64,000 nucleotides of DNA from Elusimicrobia bacterium GWB2_63_22 (GTDB taxonomy: Bacteria; Elusimicrobiota; Elusimicrobia; Elusimicrobiales; UBA9959). Below, piece after piece: positions 1-11,214 of this stretch (its first letter is position 1; every line of letters starts with the position of its first letter). Both the position numbers and the translations under genes were made by a program. The DNA lies in the NCBI GenBank assembly GCA_001799735.1, contig MGUA01000033.1, positions 23,092 through 87,091 of the forward strand. The letters run 5' to 3'. The notes beneath the pieces were generated by a model, which was given only the letters and a program-made list of their open reading frames with translations, ran no database searches and was not told the DNA's origin.

Positions 1-211
1 GGACCTTCCAGTTGCGCCCGTGCCGGCCGGCGAACCGGTTGAAGACCGCCCGCTGCCTGAGCGAGGGGGTTTTGCTCACCTTGCGCAGCGAATCCGACAG
101 CGGCGAGATCTTCTGCGCCCTGGTGCGCGCCTGGGCAGGAAGAGCCGCCCAGCCCGCGGCTAGCAGGGTGAGGCAGACAACCGGCATCATCTTCCTGTAT
201 ATAATGTTCAT
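1..211 (-). CDS. Secreted protein of unknown function, N-terminal part only
   Basis: The frame is open from an ATG at 211 to the left edge, so only the first 70 codons are present. The start overlaps the stop of the HEAT-repeat gene as ATGA (208-211), which implies translational coupling and one operon. The N-terminus MNIIYRKMMPVVCLTLLAAG followed by WAALPAQA is a clear signal peptide with likely cleavage after AQA near residue 28. The mature part is basic (KVSKTPSLRQRAVFNRFAGR) and ends in HGRNWKV at the edge. I do not recognise the family. The start of a protease propeptide is possible, but this is a guess. The existence of the gene is well supported by the signal peptide and the coupling; its function is unknown. 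Confidence 0.7.
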   Translation of the reverse strand, partial: MNIIYRKMMPVVCLTLLAAGWAALPAQARTRAQKISPLSDSLRKVSKTPSLRQRAVFNRFAGRHGRNWKV

Positions 212-1299
212 TTCCTTGAGAACCTCTTAAGCACCTGCAGCGCGGCTTCCAGTTTTACCGGAACGCTGACGTCCTCCAGGGCCTGCGCCAGCAGGGGGAT
301 GGCGTCGTCCTCGGGGAAGGCGCTTATCACGTCCAGCGCCTCCAGCTTGACTTCCGGCGTGACCGAGTCCAGCGCGCTCTGCGCCGTGGCCTTGTCCGGC
401 TCCGCGCCGGCCAGCATCAGGCCTTTCTGGGCGCTGATCTTAAGGCGTATATCGTTGGTGGAGGAGACCAGCTCCGTCTGTTTGGCCTGCACCTTGGCGT
501 CCTTTATGCCGGCCAGCGCGGCTACCGCCTTGTACTTGATGGTGGCGTTCTGGTCGTCGGCCAGCTTGAGCAGTTCCGCGGCCGCCTCCCGCCTTGAAGG
601 GTTGCATTTAAGGGCGTCCAGGGCGGCCATGCGCACGCGCAGGGACTTTTCCGCGGCGAGCAGGGTCTTCAGCGGGACCGCCGCCGCGGGCGCGCAGATC
701 TTGGCCATCAGGCCGGCGCTCTCGTAGCGGATCGCCTCGTCCTCGGACACCAGGGCCTCGGTGAACTGCGCGAGCTCCTCCTCGTGGCCTAGCCGGGCCA
801 GCTCCCTGGCCGCGGCGTCGCGGATGGTGCCGTAGTTGTCGTTCTTGAGCTTGTAAAGCTCCGGGGCCGCCTTCTCCCCCTTCATCCAGGCCAGGGCCGC
901 CATGGCGTGCTCCCGTATCTTGTTCTGCGAGATGATCTTCAGCTCGACCAGCGGCAGGTTGGTGACCGGGATGGTCCCCTGCGCCGGGATGTCGTTGAGG
1001 ATGGCGTAAACCGTTTTCATCCCGGCCGGGCTGCCGAGTTCCCAGAGGGCGCGCGCGGCGGCGATGCGCACGTACTTGTCCTTGTCTCCCAGCATGGCCT
1101 TCAGCATTCCCAGGGCGGCCTTGTTGCCGGCTTCCCCCAGGATCTCGGAGGCCTTGGCGCGCACGTCGGAGTCCTCGCTCCTGAGATGCGTGACTACCGT
1201 TTCGAGCGCCTTGCGCCCGAGGTCTTTTTTTGAAATGGTCTGAGCCTGCCCGGGGATCGCGGACAGAGCTAGGGCCAGTGCCAATAACGTTGCTGCCAT
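208..1299 (-). CDS. Secreted HEAT-repeat protein
   Basis: This 363-residue protein begins with a hydrophobic signal peptide (MAATLLALALALSAIPGQA). The rest is built from about ten helical HEAT-like repeats of roughly 30 residues, with recurring patterns such as VRAKASEILGEAGNKAAL and VRIAAARALWELG. Such repeats form a curved solenoid used for protein binding; no catalytic motif is visible. An in-frame TAG three codons upstream fixes the ATG, although the nearest AGGA is about 17 bases away, so ribosome binding is weak. It is probably periplasmic or outer-membrane associated, and it is translationally coupled to the truncated secreted protein downstream. The HEAT fold is confident; the partner and role are not known. 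Confidence 0.85.
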   Translation of the reverse strand: MAATLLALALALSAIPGQAQTISKKDLGRKALETVVTHLRSEDSDVRAKASEILGEAGNKAALGMLKAMLGDKDKYVRIAAARALWELGSPAGMKTVYAILNDIPAQGTIPVTNLPLVELKIISQNKIREHAMAALAWMKGEKAAPELYKLKNDNYGTIRDAAARELARLGHEEELAQFTEALVSEDEAIRYESAGLMAKICAPAAAVPLKTLLAAEKSLRVRMAALDALKCNPSRREAAAELLKLADDQNATIKYKAVAALAGIKDAKVQAKQTELVSSTNDIRLKISAQKGLMLAGAEPDKATAQSALDSVTPEVKLEALDVISAFPEDDAIPLLAQALEDVSVPVKLEAALQVLKRFSRK

Positions 1300-1381
1300 G
1301 TATAAATTCTAATAGTTCCTGTTTGCGATATGGTTAACTTTTGATTACAAAAACATTACAGAACCTGCCGCTCGTGACGGG

Positions 1382-1455
1382 TGCCCCCTAGAGGACTCGA
1401 ACCTCTAACCTACTGCTTCGAAGGCAGGCGCTCTATCCAGTTGAGCTAAGGGGGC
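1382..1455 (-). tRNA. tRNA-Arg (UCG anticodon)
   Basis: The minus strand folds as a cloverleaf. The acceptor stem is GCCCCCT/AGGGGGC with discriminator A. The D-arm is around TAGCTCAACTGGATAGAGC. The anticodon stem CTGC/GCAG has loop CTTCGAA, giving anticodon TCG (Arg, CGN codons). The T-arm is AGAGG/CCTCT with TTCGAGT. CCA is not encoded. A TATAAT on the minus strand at 1519-1514 could be its -10 box, leaving a leader of about 50 bases. Confidence 0.95.
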
Positions 1456-1494
1456 TTCCTGTCACGCTCCCCCCGGGGACGGATGGCGGGGCGG

Positions 1495-1523
1495 TTGTGA
1501 AACTATCCATATTATTATAGAAT
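1495..1523 (+). promoter_or_regulatory. Probable promoter for yebC-ruvCAB operon
   Basis: TTGTGA (1495-1500) and TAGAAT (1518-1523) are separated by 17 bases in an AT-rich patch within otherwise GC-rich sequence. They lie about 65 bases before the yebC start. The patch also carries a minus-strand TATAAT (1519-1514) that could serve the tRNA-Arg, so it may be divergent. This is based on consensus match only. Confidence 0.5.
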
Positions 1524-1592
1524 TTATTTTAGCGCGGTCATAATTGCGGCAGATTTCAGCTGAAATTCCTCTAACAGGTTAAGGAGTTTACC

Positions 1593-2348
1593 ATGGGCGG
1601 ACATTCTCACTGGGCCGGTATAAAGCACAAGAAAGCCATCACTGACGCCAAAAGAGGCAAGGTCTGGACCAAGATCATCAAGGAGATCGCCATCGCGGCC
1701 AAGGCCGGCGGCGGCAACCCCGACGACAACCCCCGCCTGCGCTCGGCGATAGCCGACGCCAAGGGCAGCAACATGCCGCTGGAGAACGTCAAGCGCGCAA
1801 TCCGCCGCGGCACGGGCCAGGAACCCGGCGTCACCTATGAGGAAATAGTTTACGAAGGCTACGGCCCCGGCGGCATAGCCATCATCATCAACGTCACCAC
1901 CGACAGCAAGAACCGGGCGGCCAGCGAGATCCGCAAGATCCTGGACCAGCACGGCGGCAACATGGGCTCTTCCGGCAGCGTGGGCTGGATGTTCGAGCAG
2001 AAAGGCTACATCTCCGTGAAGAAGGAAGACGCCAAGGAAGAGGACCTGATGAACATGGTCCTGGAGATAGGCGCCGAGGACTTCCGCTCCCCTGAAGGCT
2101 CCGACGAATACGAGATCATCACGGCGCCGCAGGATTTTGACGGCGTCAAAAAACAGCTCGAAGAGAAAAAGATCCCCCTCTCCTCCTCCGAAGTCACGAT
2201 GCTCCCCAAGAACGAGGTCAACGTGGGCGAGGACAAGGCCGAGCAGGTGGTAAAACTGATGGACGCGCTGGAAGACCACGACGACGTGCAGCAGGTCTAC
2301 TCCAACTTCAACATCCCGGACGCCATCCTCGCGAAGCTGGAGAAGTAA
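1593..2348 (+). CDS. yebC: YebC/TACO1-family protein
   Basis: The 251-residue length and the N-terminal signature GHSHWAGIKHKK followed by AKRGKVWTKIIKEI are diagnostic of the YebC/TACO1 family. The glycine-rich segment with YEGYGPGGIA near residue 90 and the GSVGWMFEQKG stretch are also typical. Family members are reported either as DNA-binding regulators or as translation factors that ease ribosome stalling at difficult sequences such as polyproline. The sequence cannot decide between these. AAGGAG lies 8 bases before the ATG. It heads the common yebC-ruvC-ruvA-ruvB gene order, and only 8 bases separate it from ruvC. Confidence 0.95.
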   Translation: MGGHSHWAGIKHKKAITDAKRGKVWTKIIKEIAIAAKAGGGNPDDNPRLRSAIADAKGSNMPLENVKRAIRRGTGQEPGVTYEEIVYEGYGPGGIAIIINVTTDSKNRAASEIRKILDQHGGNMGSSGSVGWMFEQKGYISVKKEDAKEEDLMNMVLEIGAEDFRSPEGSDEYEIITAPQDFDGVKKQLEEKKIPLSSSEVTMLPKNEVNVGEDKAEQVVKLMDALEDHDDVQQVYSNFNIPDAILAKLEK

Positions 2349-2356
2349 GCCTCGCG

Positions 2357-2875
2357 ATGAGGATCTTAGGCATAGACCCGGGGCTGGACAGGACCGGTTG
2401 GGCCGTGCTTGACAAAGACGGCGCCGCCCCGCCCGTCCTTGCCGCCGCCGGCCTGATCCACACGCCCAAGAACACCCTGCTGGAAAAACGCCTGGCGGCC
2501 ATCTACGCCGAGCTCGCCTCCCTGATCAAAGAACACGCCCCCGCCGAAGCGGCGATAGAGGAAGTCTTCTTCTCCAAGCGCACCGACACCCAGGCCAACA
2601 CCACCCACGCCCGCGGCGTGATCCTGCTGGCCTGCGAGCACGGCGGCCTGGCGATAAGCGCCTACAATCCCAAGACCATAAAGAAGACCATCTCCGGCAG
2701 CGGTACCGCCGAAAAGAAGCAGATGCAGCGCGTGGTGCAGATCACCCTCAACCTCGCCTCCGTCCCGGAGCCCGACGACGTGGCCGACGCCATGGCGGCG
2801 GGCCTGTGCCACCTGCGCCTGGCGCCGCTGGCGCGGGCCATGGCCGCGGCCAGGGCCAAGGCGGGCCTCCGATGA
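2357..2875 (+). CDS. ruvC: Holliday junction resolvase RuvC
   Basis: RuvC is the dimeric endonuclease that cuts Holliday junctions during recombination repair, together with RuvAB. The 172-residue protein has the RNase H-like fold signature MRILGIDPGLDRTGWAV with catalytic D7, the second acidic site AIEEVFF (E68/E69), and the C-terminal acidic pair in DDVADAMA (D141, D144). All four metal-binding acids expected for the family are present. Its stop overlaps the ruvA start as ATGA (2872-2875). Confidence 0.97.
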   Translation: MRILGIDPGLDRTGWAVLDKDGAAPPVLAAAGLIHTPKNTLLEKRLAAIYAELASLIKEHAPAEAAIEEVFFSKRTDTQANTTHARGVILLACEHGGLAISAYNPKTIKKTISGSGTAEKKQMQRVVQITLNLASVPEPDDVADAMAAGLCHLRLAPLARAMAAARAKAGLR

Positions 2876-3477
2876 TCGCCTACCTGCGCGGCCGCGTAGT
2901 GACCAGGGGCGAGGAGAGCGCCGTGATAGAGGTCAACGGCCTCGGCTACGAAGTTTTTTTCTGCGAGCCCTCGCTGGCCGACCTCGGCCCCGAAGGTTCC
3001 ACCGTGGAAGTTTTCATCGCCGAGTCCATCAGCATGTACGGCGGCACCGCCCTGTACGGCTTCCGCTCCCGCGACGAGAAGGCCCTTTTCGACCTGCTGC
3101 GCGACGCGGTGCCGAACACCGGGGCGAAGAAGGCCATGGACTACCTGGGCAAGGCCGTAAAATCCATGCCGGATTTCGCGGCGGCCGTGGCCGGCAAGGA
3201 CCCCAAGCGCCTCACCGCCATCTTCGGCTTTACGGCCAAGACCGCCGACAAACTGATCTCCGCGCTCAAGGACAAGCTGCCCTCCGGCCCGGGAACCTCC
3301 TCTCCTTTTAAAGCCGAGACCGGCGCCTACGCCCAGGCGCTTAACGCCCTGACCGGGCTGGGCTTCAGAGCCGGCGACGCCAGGGCCGCCATAGAGGAAG
3401 CCGCCGCCGAGGCCGGCCCCGCCGCGGACGCCGAAACGATAATAAGGCAGGCCCTGCGCCGCCTGTCCCCCAAATAA
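2872..3477 (+). CDS. ruvA: Holliday junction DNA helicase subunit RuvA
   Basis: RuvA binds the four-way junction as a tetramer and loads the RuvB motor. The start is set at the ATG within ATGA overlapping ruvC, giving 201 residues starting MIAYLRGRVV, the usual RuvA start; an upstream in-frame ATG at 2806 would add 22 unrelated residues. An N-terminal OB-fold (about 1-65), a central helix-hairpin-helix region and a C-terminal RuvB-binding domain (about 150-201) are seen. The two HhH loops are degenerate: NTGAKKA and FGFTAKTAD stand where most RuvA proteins have GVGPK and GIGKK type loops. The family assignment is still secure from length, domain order and position before ruvB. Confidence 0.93.
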   Translation: MIAYLRGRVVTRGEESAVIEVNGLGYEVFFCEPSLADLGPEGSTVEVFIAESISMYGGTALYGFRSRDEKALFDLLRDAVPNTGAKKAMDYLGKAVKSMPDFAAAVAGKDPKRLTAIFGFTAKTADKLISALKDKLPSGPGTSSPFKAETGAYAQALNALTGLGFRAGDARAAIEEAAAEAGPAADAETIIRQALRRLSPK

Positions 3478-3478
3478 C

Positions 3479-4504
<1,026 letters not shown>

Positions 4505-4510
4505 CAACTG

Positions 4511-5647
4511 ATGAAACGCCTCCTAGCGCTGCTCCTGTTGCTCTCCTGCCCCGCGCCCGCCCGCGCCGCGGACGGCAAGAACGACGGCATCCCGCGCATC
4601 AGGGTGGCCATCTCCCGCGGCCTGCCGGCCATCAACCTCAAGACCTCTTCGCGCGTTTACGTGCTGGACGTGAAGACGGACCAGAAGTACCTGCTGCTGG
4701 AGAACTCCGCCTACGAGATACGACCGGGCAACGGCGGCATCCTGGTAGGCTCGCAGGAACTTTCCTCCCCCATAAAGCTGCTCGCCGCCGACGGCCACGA
4801 GCGCATCCGTCTCGGCGGCAACCTCTACAAGGGCGACATCCTCCTCAAGGCCACGCCCGAAGGCCGGATGGACATAATCGAATACCTGACGATAGAGGAC
4901 TATCTCTACGGCGTGCTGCCGGTGGAGATGAGCCCCGATTGGCCGCTCGAAGCCCTTAAGGCGCAGGCGGTAGCGTCGCGCACCTACGCGATGCGGTTCA
5001 TAAACCCTTCCAAAGACTACGACGTCACCAACGGCGTGGAGATGCAGGTCTATAACGGCACCAACAAGGTCAACGCCCGGATAATCGACGCCGTCAATTC
5101 AACCCGCGGCGAAGTGCTGAGGTACAAGGGCAAGCTCGTCATGGCTTTCTTCCACGCCTGCTGCGGCGGCCACACAGCCAGTTCCAAATCCGCCTGGGGC
5201 GAGGACATCCTGAAGCCGCTTTACGGCGTGCAGGACCCGTTCTGCAAGCCTTCCCGCCATTCCCGCTGGGAGCTCTACGTCTCTTCGGCGGACCTGCTGA
5301 GGTTCATCCAGGCGCAGGGCTCTACCGCGCTTAAAGTGAAAGGCCTTAAGATAAAAGGCAAGGACCGCTCCGGCCGGGCCACCTCCTTCACGGTGACCAC
5401 GGATTCCGGCAGCAGGACGATAAAAGCCACCGACATGCGCAAGCGCTTCGGGAATTTTGAATTCCGCAGCACCTATATAACCCGGGTAAGCCCGGTGAAG
5501 GGCGGCTACGAGCTGGCCGGCCGCGGCTGGGGCCACGGCGTAGGCATGTGCCAGGAAGGCGCCAAGTACATGGCCTACAAGGGCCGCCCCTACAAAAGGA
5601 TACTCCGCCATTACTACCCGGGAGCGGCAATAGTAGACTATGAGTGA
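4511..5647 (+). CDS. SpoIID/LytB-family secreted lytic protein
   Basis: This 378-residue protein has a signal peptide (MKRLLALLLLLSCPAPARA) and a SpoIID domain with YLYGVLPVEMSPDWPLEALK, AQAVASRTYAM and a C-terminal GRGWGHGVGMCQEGAKYMA block. In Bacillus SpoIID is a peptidoglycan lytic transglycosylase used in engulfment. In non-sporulating diderms, homologues are thought to trim denuded glycan strands during growth or division. There is no other sporulation gene here, so a cell-wall role is more likely. It overlaps queA by 8 bases. The N-terminal 120 residues form a beta-rich region likely for substrate binding. Confidence 0.85.
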   Translation: MKRLLALLLLLSCPAPARAADGKNDGIPRIRVAISRGLPAINLKTSSRVYVLDVKTDQKYLLLENSAYEIRPGNGGILVGSQELSSPIKLLAADGHERIRLGGNLYKGDILLKATPEGRMDIIEYLTIEDYLYGVLPVEMSPDWPLEALKAQAVASRTYAMRFINPSKDYDVTNGVEMQVYNGTNKVNARIIDAVNSTRGEVLRYKGKLVMAFFHACCGGHTASSKSAWGEDILKPLYGVQDPFCKPSRHSRWELYVSSADLLRFIQAQGSTALKVKGLKIKGKDRSGRATSFTVTTDSGSRTIKATDMRKRFGNFEFRSTYITRVSPVKGGYELAGRGWGHGVGMCQEGAKYMAYKGRPYKRILRHYYPGAAIVDYE

Positions 5648-6686
5648 CGACGCCCTTAAAGAATTCGAAGCCCTCGACATAGAGCCCCTGATAGCGGACC
5701 GCCCCGCCGAGCCCCGCGACGCCTCGCGCCTGGCCTGCGTGGACCGGGCCTCCGGCGCGGTGACCCACCGCCGCTTCCGCGACCTGGCGGACCTGCTGGG
5801 CCCGCGCGACCTGCTGGTGCTCAACCGCAGCAAGGTCTGGAAGGCGCGCCTGGCCGCCGCCAAGCCCACGGGCGGCAAATCGGAAATACTCCTCATGGCC
5901 CCGGCGTCCCCGGACGGCCTGGTCTGGACCGGCCTCTGCCGCAAGATCCAGCCGGGTCAATCCCTCAATTGCGCCGGCGGGGCCAGCGCCGAGTGCCTGG
6001 CCCGCAACGCCGACGGCAGCTACTCCTTCCGCTTCTCGGCCCCGGTGGACGAGGCCTACCTCGCGGCCAACGGCGCCGTCCCCCTGCCGCAGTATATCCT
6101 CAAGGCCCGCGCGCGCAGGGGCGCCGAGGCGCCCGCCGACGAGGAAAAGTACCAGACCGTCTACGCCGCAGAGGCCGGTTCCATCGCCGCCCATACGGCC
6201 GGCTTCCACTTCACCCCGGACCTGTTCGCCCGCCTGGACGCCGCCGGAGTAAAAAAAGCTTTCGTGACCCTCCACATCGGCTGGGGCACTTTCAAGCCGG
6301 TGCGCTCCGAGGACCCGGCTTCCCACGTGATGATGGAGGAGAGCTGCTCTGTTTCCGGGGAGACCGCGGCGGCCATAAACGCCCACCGGGCCGCCGGCGG
6401 GCGCGTGATCGCCGTCGGGACCTCCTCCATGCGCACGCTGGAGACCTTCTCCGACGACTCCGGGACGCTACGGGCGGGCGAAGGCCGCGCGGGCCTGTTC
6501 ATCCGGCCCGGCTACAGGTTCAAGACCGCGGGCGCCTTCATTACCAACCTGCACGTCCCCGAATCCGCCCCCCTCTACATGACCGCCGCCTTCGCCGGCC
6601 GCGACCTCCTTTTCAAAGCGTACTCCGAGCTCGTCCGCGAAAAATACCGCTTCTACTCCTACGGCGACTCGATGTTCGTGAGCTGA
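5640..6686 (+). CDS. queA: tRNA queuosine transferase-isomerase QueA
   Basis: QueA transfers and isomerises the ribosyl part of S-adenosylmethionine onto preQ1 in tRNA to make epoxyqueuosine. The 348-residue length and motifs YQTVYA, SIAAHTAGFHFT, TLHIGWGTFKPV, GTSSMRTLE and ITNLHVPES match the family. The early LLVLNRSKVWKARL segment differs from the common LVxNDTRVIPARL, a small lineage-like divergence in a normally conserved loop. The following gene is tgt, which acts two steps earlier on the same tRNA position, so the two form a queuosine module. Confidence 0.95.
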   Translation: MSDDALKEFEALDIEPLIADRPAEPRDASRLACVDRASGAVTHRRFRDLADLLGPRDLLVLNRSKVWKARLAAAKPTGGKSEILLMAPASPDGLVWTGLCRKIQPGQSLNCAGGASAECLARNADGSYSFRFSAPVDEAYLAANGAVPLPQYILKARARRGAEAPADEEKYQTVYAAEAGSIAAHTAGFHFTPDLFARLDAAGVKKAFVTLHIGWGTFKPVRSEDPASHVMMEESCSVSGETAAAINAHRAAGGRVIAVGTSSMRTLETFSDDSGTLRAGEGRAGLFIRPGYRFKTAGAFITNLHVPESAPLYMTAAFAGRDLLFKAYSELVREKYRFYSYGDSMFVS

Positions 6687-6704
6687 GATTTAAGGAACTG
6701 CTAA

Positions 6705-7850
<1,146 letters not shown>

Positions 7851-7868
7851 CAACTGCGCGCCCGGCTA

Positions 7869-7877
7869 TGCTATAAT
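7869..7877 (+). promoter_or_regulatory. Extended -10 promoter before yajC
   Basis: TGCTATAAT is a perfect TGnTATAAT extended -10 box in an AT-rich gap. No convincing -35 hexamer is visible. Transcription would start near 7884, and a strong Shine-Dalgarno (GGAGGAA, 7900-7906) precedes the yajC ATG at 7909. It probably drives yajC-secD-secF and the genes beyond. Confidence 0.7.
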
Positions 7878-7908
7878 TAGATATCAATAAGTATACGACG
7901 GAGGAATA

Positions 7909-8184
7909 ATGAACCAGAACGGAGCTCTCATTCAGCTTGTCCCCTTTATAGCGGTTGCGGTCATCTTCTATTTCCTGCTCATCCGCCCCCAGCAGAAACA
8001 GATGAAAGAAACCAAGAAAATGCTCGAGGCCCTCAAGGCCGGAGATAAAGTTATCACCCGCGGCGGCATGATCGGCGTCATCACCTCCGTTAAAGACGAA
8101 GAGGTGGAAGTCGAGATCGCCAAGGGCGTCAAGTCGGTGTTCACCCGCAGCGCCATCGGCGCCGTCGTGACCCCTACGAAGTAA
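7909..8184 (+). CDS. yajC: Preprotein translocase subunit YajC
   Basis: YajC is the small inner-membrane partner of SecDF. The 91-residue protein has one N-terminal membrane segment (LVPFIAVAVIFYFLLIRPQQ) with the family hallmark FYFLLIRPQQKQ and a cytoplasmic tail with GDKVITRGGMIGVI. It has a strong ribosome site and is followed by secD after 24 bases. Confidence 0.95.
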   Translation: MNQNGALIQLVPFIAVAVIFYFLLIRPQQKQMKETKKMLEALKAGDKVITRGGMIGVITSVKDEEVEVEIAKGVKSVFTRSAIGAVVTPTK

Positions 8185-8208
8185 TCGGAAGAAAAAGGAG
8201 CATCGGCA

Positions 8209-9638
<1,430 letters not shown>

Positions 9639-9642
<4 letters not shown>

Positions 9643-10529
9643 TGGTATTAATAGGTAAAACCAGCATCGACTTCATCGGCAAGCGCTATATGTTCTTCGC
9701 GGTCTCCGCGCTGCTCATCGCCGCCGGCGCCGCCTCCATGGCGGTCAAAGGCCTGAACCTCGGCCTCGACTTCACCGGCGGCACCCTGCTGCAGGTGCGG
9801 TTCGAACAGAAGGTCACCACCGCGCAGGTGCGCGAAGCCATGACCAAAGCCGGCCTGGAGACCTCCATCCAGAGCTTCACCGACCGCAACGCCTACCAGA
9901 TAAAGATAAAGGGCACGCAGGAAAAAGTGAACGAGATGTCGGAGAAGATCATGGCCGGTTTCGCCGCCTCCTTCCCCGGCAACGCGTTCACCGAAGAGAA
10001 GCGCGACTACGTGGGCCCCGTGGTGGGCCGCGACCTGGCCAAGAAGGCGCTGTTCGCCTTCATCCTGTCCTTGTTCGGCATCATTGTCTACGTGGCTTTC
10101 CGGTTCGCCAACCCCGTCTGGGGCGCGGCCGGCGTGCTGGCGCTGCTGCACGACGTGTTCATAGCCGCGGGCGCCCTCTCCATCACCAACCGCGAGATCG
10201 ACCTGGTGATAGTGGCGGCCCTGCTGACCATAGCCGGCTACTCCATCAACGACACCATCGTCATCTTCGACCGCATGCGCGAGAACCTGCGCGTGTTCCC
10301 CAAGATGCCGCTGGGCCAGCTGGTCAACACCAGCGTCAACGAGACGCTGTCGCGCACGCTGCTGACCAACCTGACCGTGCTGGCGGTAGTGTCCATCCTG
10401 TTCGTCTTCGGCGGCGAGGTCATCAACAACTTCGCCTTCTGCATGCTGGTGGGTTCCATCTGCGGTACCTACTCCACCATCGCTATCGCCACCCCGCTGG
10501 TCTACCAGTGGGCCAAGAAAGGCAAGTAA
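9639..10529 (+). CDS. secF: Protein translocase subunit SecF
   Basis: SecF is the partner of SecD in the translocon. The 296-residue protein has the family signature GLNLGLDFTGGTLLQVRF near residue 37 and the six-helix membrane domain, including YSINDTIVIFDRMREN. The first ATG overlaps the secD stop; a second ATG three bases later is equally possible. SecD and SecF are separate proteins here, not fused. Confidence 0.97.
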
Positions 10530-10559
10530 AGAGCCGGTTTAGCGGCCGCGGCGTAAACT

Positions 10560-11189
10560 ATGCGCAAGATAAAGAAGTTCAAGATCCCGGTCTACTCCTA
10601 CGAGGTGCTGCGCAAGGCCCGCAAGCATAAGCTGGACCTTGCCGGCATCGGGCTGGCGGACGAGGTTGCCGTGCGCGAGCACGCCGCGGGCCTCGCCGCC
10701 GCGCTGGAGCCCGCCGTGGTCTTCGAATACCTCCCCCCGGAGGACGAGACCGCGGGCCGCATCGGGGGCGACTCCAAACTTGGCTATACCGCCGGCATCC
10801 TCACCCTGGGCAAGAGTTTTGAGGACAAGCTGGCCAACCCGCCCGACGAGACGCATAAGCGCCTGGCGCGGATAGCGGCCCAGGTCTTCATGCAGACCGC
10901 CGTAAGCGTTACCTCGGAACTGGCCGTCCGCGAGGCGGAGCCCGAAGGGTTCGAACTGGGCCAGGCCGTCTACATCGCCTCCTGCCCGGAGCCGGAACTG
11001 CCGCCGCAGGAAGCCACCGCGGTGCCGCTCTACGAGAACGAACTGATCAAGGCCCTGTTCGAGCGCCTGGAAGCCGCCAAGATAGGGGTTTCCTTCGATA
11101 CCGGCGCCTTCGCCCCCAAGTACTCGGCCGTTTTCGCCCTGCCCTGGCTTTCCAAGAAGAAAAAGAAAGCCGCCGCGGCGAAAAAATAA
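10560..11189 (+). CDS. Conserved-looking protein of unknown function
   Basis: This 209-residue soluble protein has no signal peptide and no membrane segment. It starts MRKIKKFKIPVYSYEVLRKA and ends in a lysine-rich tail (SKKKKKAAAAKK) typical of nucleic-acid or membrane-surface contact. I do not recognise a family. The middle (residues about 80-135) is helical and contains THKRLARIAAQVFMQTAVSV. It lies 30 bases after secF and 25 bases before waaA on the same strand, with no clear ribosome site of its own. Codon use and GC match its neighbours, so it is a real gene of the operon. Confidence 0.75.
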   Translation: MRKIKKFKIPVYSYEVLRKARKHKLDLAGIGLADEVAVREHAAGLAAALEPAVVFEYLPPEDETAGRIGGDSKLGYTAGILTLGKSFEDKLANPPDETHKRLARIAAQVFMQTAVSVTSELAVREAEPEGFELGQAVYIASCPEPELPPQEATAVPLYENELIKALFERLEAAKIGVSFDTGAFAPKYSAVFALPWLSKKKKKAAAAKK

Positions 11190-11214
11190 CCCGCGCCCCC
11201 GGGCGCCCTCCTCG

